Shown here: piece after piece, positions 61,232 through 64,000 of the stretch
How positions within the stretch are numbered: the stretch's first letter is position 1
How the letters are laid out: every line of letters starts with the position of its first letter
Source of the DNA: Cloeon dipterum
Lineage: Eukaryota; Arthropoda; Insecta; Ephemeroptera; Baetidae
Length of the DNA stretch: 64,000 nt
Reading direction: 5' to 3'
NCBI RefSeq assembly: GCF_949628265.1
Contig: NC_088786.1
Location: 28,479,681-28,543,680 of the forward strand
Made by a program: the position numbers and the translations under genes
Notes under the pieces: generated by a model
What the model saw: only the letters and a program-made list of their open reading frames with translations
Databases searched by the model: none
Told to the model about the DNA's origin: nothing

Positions 61232-61600
61232 AATGTTTTGTCACTTCCTCTTTTCTAGTGAATCTTTTTCAGCGCTGTAGCCTTCGATGAAGGTTCTCAA
61301 TTGAATACACTCTGTAAAATATAGTGTGCACGTGCAGCGCACACAATTTCAGCCTTCTTCTTCCCAAGCGCGCTCTTTTGGAGGCACAAGAGCCGCACCC
61401 CCTTTGCCGCTAAACACTAAACACAATAACAAAATCACCTAAAAGCTGAAACTGAAGCAGATCTGAATAAGTGGACCTTTTCAGTCTCAATTCAACTGTG
61501 TTCACGCGGTTCTCGTTAGGTAATCTCTCTTTTGCCCTGTTTATGCATACATATCTTCAATTTTTCCACCAGTCTTCTAGTCTAATTGATGCACTATTAG

Positions 61601-63970
61601 ATGGATAGCGGCGCAGAACCTGAAAGGAAGAAGGTTAAATTGATGGAAAAGGATGCGCCTGCTAATGGTCTGTAGCTTCAATTCCTATTCATTTATTTTT
61701 TATTTGCAATGCGCTTTGCAGGATACCATGAGGGGACTACCGACGAGGATGACGAGATGCATATCGACGAGCCGTCTTCTCCAGACCGGGCGGACCATGA
61801 GAACCCTGTCGCCGGTAGCTCAGATCAATGGGAGGGTGGCAACTTTCACGCCTTGTCCCCAGAAGGGTCCAGTGTAGCCTCCAGGGAGGAACATGACGAG
61901 GACGTAATGGAAGACACGCCGCAGACGCAGAGCAAACCCGTAAACGTACTGTTCTCCTCCTTGCCATTTCTCCAAAATCGCGCTCCTCTCTGGAGGCTGC
62001 AAGGACTGGTCAATGCATGATTTTTATATATATGCCAAAATGTAGAAAAGCAATTAATTAATAACAAGTGCCATGCCCTATTGTATTAAGCAATTAATTT
62101 TCACAAGGTTTGCCCTGGTCGCTCGACTTTGGAAGACCTGAAGTGGAAAACATCTACAACCTCTTTGCCACCTGTGGAGCCCTCCCCTGACCATTTCGTC
62201 TTTTACAAGTATGTAAATGAAATTTACGGGATGTTCAGGACTTTATTGCTGTTGGTGAATTGTCCGACAGATTACCATGGGAAAACAAAGCTCCGGAGCC
62301 TCGCAGCGCGCCTTTTGATTTACACCAGTCAAGCATCAAACTTCCATGTTGTAATAGTTCGGTGAGGCTTAAGACACTTTGCTCTAAAACGTTTGTAATT
62401 TGGTACAAAGCCAGTCTTCCCGTAGATATATAATTTAATCTATGGATTTTTGTTGCTATTATTTCTGTTTCTACGGTTGTATAAGATGAAATTTCAATCA
62501 ATTTTTGACAGGTTTGGCAAAGAGTGGAAGAGGCGCTGAGGAGCCGCATTAACAATGGCCGGCAGTTAATTGAGATCATCCAAAAGTGCAGCGGCCGCAA
62601 TCTGGACTGCAACCTATTGCTGGAGCTTTTGCACGGCAGAAGGGAAGCGAGCTTCATCGAAGAAGAAACAGAGAACTTGTTCGCAGTTGTGATTCCCAAG
62701 ATCCAGCAGCTGGCTCTGAAGTTACCTGAACTTGTGAAACAGCCAATTCCTATCCTCAATCCAGGACAATCCATCAGCCTGAGCCAGCTGCAGGTGGCTT
62801 CCCTGCTGGCCAATGCATTCTTCTGCACCTTTGCCAGCCGCAAGAGGAACGTCAACCACATGCCAGACATTAATTTTCAAGGGTATTATTTTCTCATCAA
62901 CTACTACATGTGATAATGCCCAATTAAAAAGTCTGCCGTCAGATTTTAAGGATAATTTTTGCCATTCCTCAAATATTTATGTTGAAGTGAATCACTTAAA
63001 TACAAATTTAAATTAAAAATCTATTCTTGCAGGCTGTACTACCTGCCTAGAGGTGACCAGAGTCACGTTGAGAGCAACATGGAGAAGCTCAAGTGTCTAT
63101 TTTCTTACTTCCGCAAAGTTGATTTAGAATCAGGGGGTGAGCTTTGCATTCAAATGTTAGTACTATAAAACTTAAAAAAACTTGGTACCGTGGCAGAGCC
63201 TAGTGGCGTGGTTACGTTCCACCGGAGAGAGGTGCAGAACAGTCCACAATGGAATGAATCAACCAAGCCTATTAAAAGACTGCACATCAGCCGCAAAGGC
63301 ACCATTGAAGACGATGGCACTTACATGCTGCAAATGGACTTTGCTAACAAGTTTGTTTATAATTTAAACCTTGAAATTGCATTACGTTGTAATCTCTCTT
63401 AAAGATATCTTGGAGGGGGCGTGCTAGGCCAGGGGTGTGTGCAGGAAGAAATTCGGTTCGCCATCTGTCCTGAACTGATCGCTGGCTGCCTCTTCAACAA
63501 GGTCATGCTTGAAAAGGAAGCCATTATCATTTGTGGTTAGTCAAATCGTAGCGAATTAGCTTTTAGTTTTTGAAAATATTCCTTGTAGGTTAATTTCACT
63601 GCAGAGGAATTAATATATTTTTTTATTTATTCAGTTATCATTGTGGCGTTTAAAAAAGACTTAATCAGTTTTATTTCATTATTTCATAATTTTATCAGGA
63701 GCACAACAGTTCTGCAAGTACGATGGCTATGGGTCCAGCTTCCAGTGGGAGAGCAACTTCAATGATGTCACTCCGAGAGACGCAAGTGGTCGGTTGTGTG
63801 TGTCGGTGGTGGCCTTGGATGCCATACCATTCTATGGTCGCAAAAGTCGCCAGTACGAAGTTAGCAACATGGACCGCGAGCTTAACAAAGCTTATGCAGG
63901 ATTCATGGTTGATGAGGGCGCCGAATCGATACCAGTGGCCACAGGCAATTGGGGCTGTGGGGTCTTTGGG
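61601..63970 (+). CDS. Parg: Poly(ADP-ribose) glycohydrolase, 5' nine exons (3' end outside window)
   Basis: Exons in phase: 61601-61667, 61722-61939, 62108-62208, 62271-62361, 62512-62882, 63033-63136, 63197-63350, 63405-63535 and 63699-63970 (503 codons in view). The enzyme cleaves ribose-ribose bonds in poly(ADP-ribose). The signature [13 protein letters not shown] is at residues 372-384, with the catalytic Glu pair in QEE (382-384). Other family blocks are [31 protein letters not shown] and [12 protein letters not shown]. The N-terminus is short, acidic ([11 protein letters not shown]) and starts with a basic ERKKVK, perhaps a nuclear signal. The remaining catalytic-domain C-terminus lies beyond the right edge. 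The first donor (G|GTCTGT) is weak but keeps the frame. Exons 3 and 4 are small and are supported by LPWENK and IKLPC matching the family's linker. Confidence 0.93.
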
Positions 63971-64000
63971 GTGCGTTCTTTAATTCTATTTATTGGTGCA

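Noticed and set aside
1..64000. CRISPR arrays, operons, prokaryotic promoters, tRNA genes
   Set aside because: None seen. The window is a spliced animal nuclear sequence, and no tRNA cloverleaf with convincing A and B boxes was found by eye.

Overview
The window is a piece of an animal nuclear genome, almost certainly an insect. The genes are split by GT-AG introns of roughly 50 bp to several kb, there are no operons, and the protein families are metazoan. One of them, a cytochrome b5/fatty-acid desaturase fusion of the Cyt-b5-r type, is characteristic of insects. Non-coding DNA is AT-rich with GC/CpG-rich patches around likely promoters. The species cannot be named from the sequence.

Layout: (1) 59-5626, plus strand: the 3' nine exons of a SCAF4/SCAF8-type SR-like CTD-associated factor (SR tract, RRM, Gly/Pro-rich region, Arg-Asp repeat tail). 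(2) 11408-21129, plus: a complete 14-exon Rfx gene (RFX1/2/3-type transcription factor, 768 aa as spliced here). A near-palindromic X-box, the site RFX proteins bind, lies 4 kb upstream in the probable Rfx promoter. (3) 21.9-41.4 kb: a 19-kb stretch without coding exons. It holds several GC-rich islands and splice-consensus 5'-UTR exon candidates, most simply alternative leaders of the next gene, and a long RNA-type hairpin at 27.4 kb. (4) 41685-46248, plus: a complete ELOVL very-long-chain fatty-acid elongase with two homologous, same-phase internal exons that look mutually exclusive (336 or 337 aa). (5) 51300-55051, minus: a complete five-exon Cyt-b5-r (444 aa), tail-to-tail with the elongase. 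(6) 61601-63970, plus: the 5' nine exons of poly(ADP-ribose) glycohydrolase (Parg), running off the right edge.

The right-hand third is rich in transposon relics. They include two hAT-type MITE copies (one with a perfect 8-bp target-site duplication), three copies of a SINE-like repeat (two in Cyt-b5-r introns, one joined to a 5S-rRNA-derived segment), two decayed non-LTR retrotransposon reverse-transcriptase fragments (one of them in an Rfx intron) and a long TA microsatellite.

Functionally the genes are a mixed neighbourhood: RNA polymerase II termination control (SCAF), ciliary transcription (Rfx), lipid elongation and desaturation (ELOVL, Cyt-b5-r) and ADP-ribose turnover (Parg). Only the two lipid enzymes share an obvious theme. 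All exon borders were read by eye from splice consensus and reading-frame continuity. They are phase-consistent through each gene, but no transcript or alignment was available.
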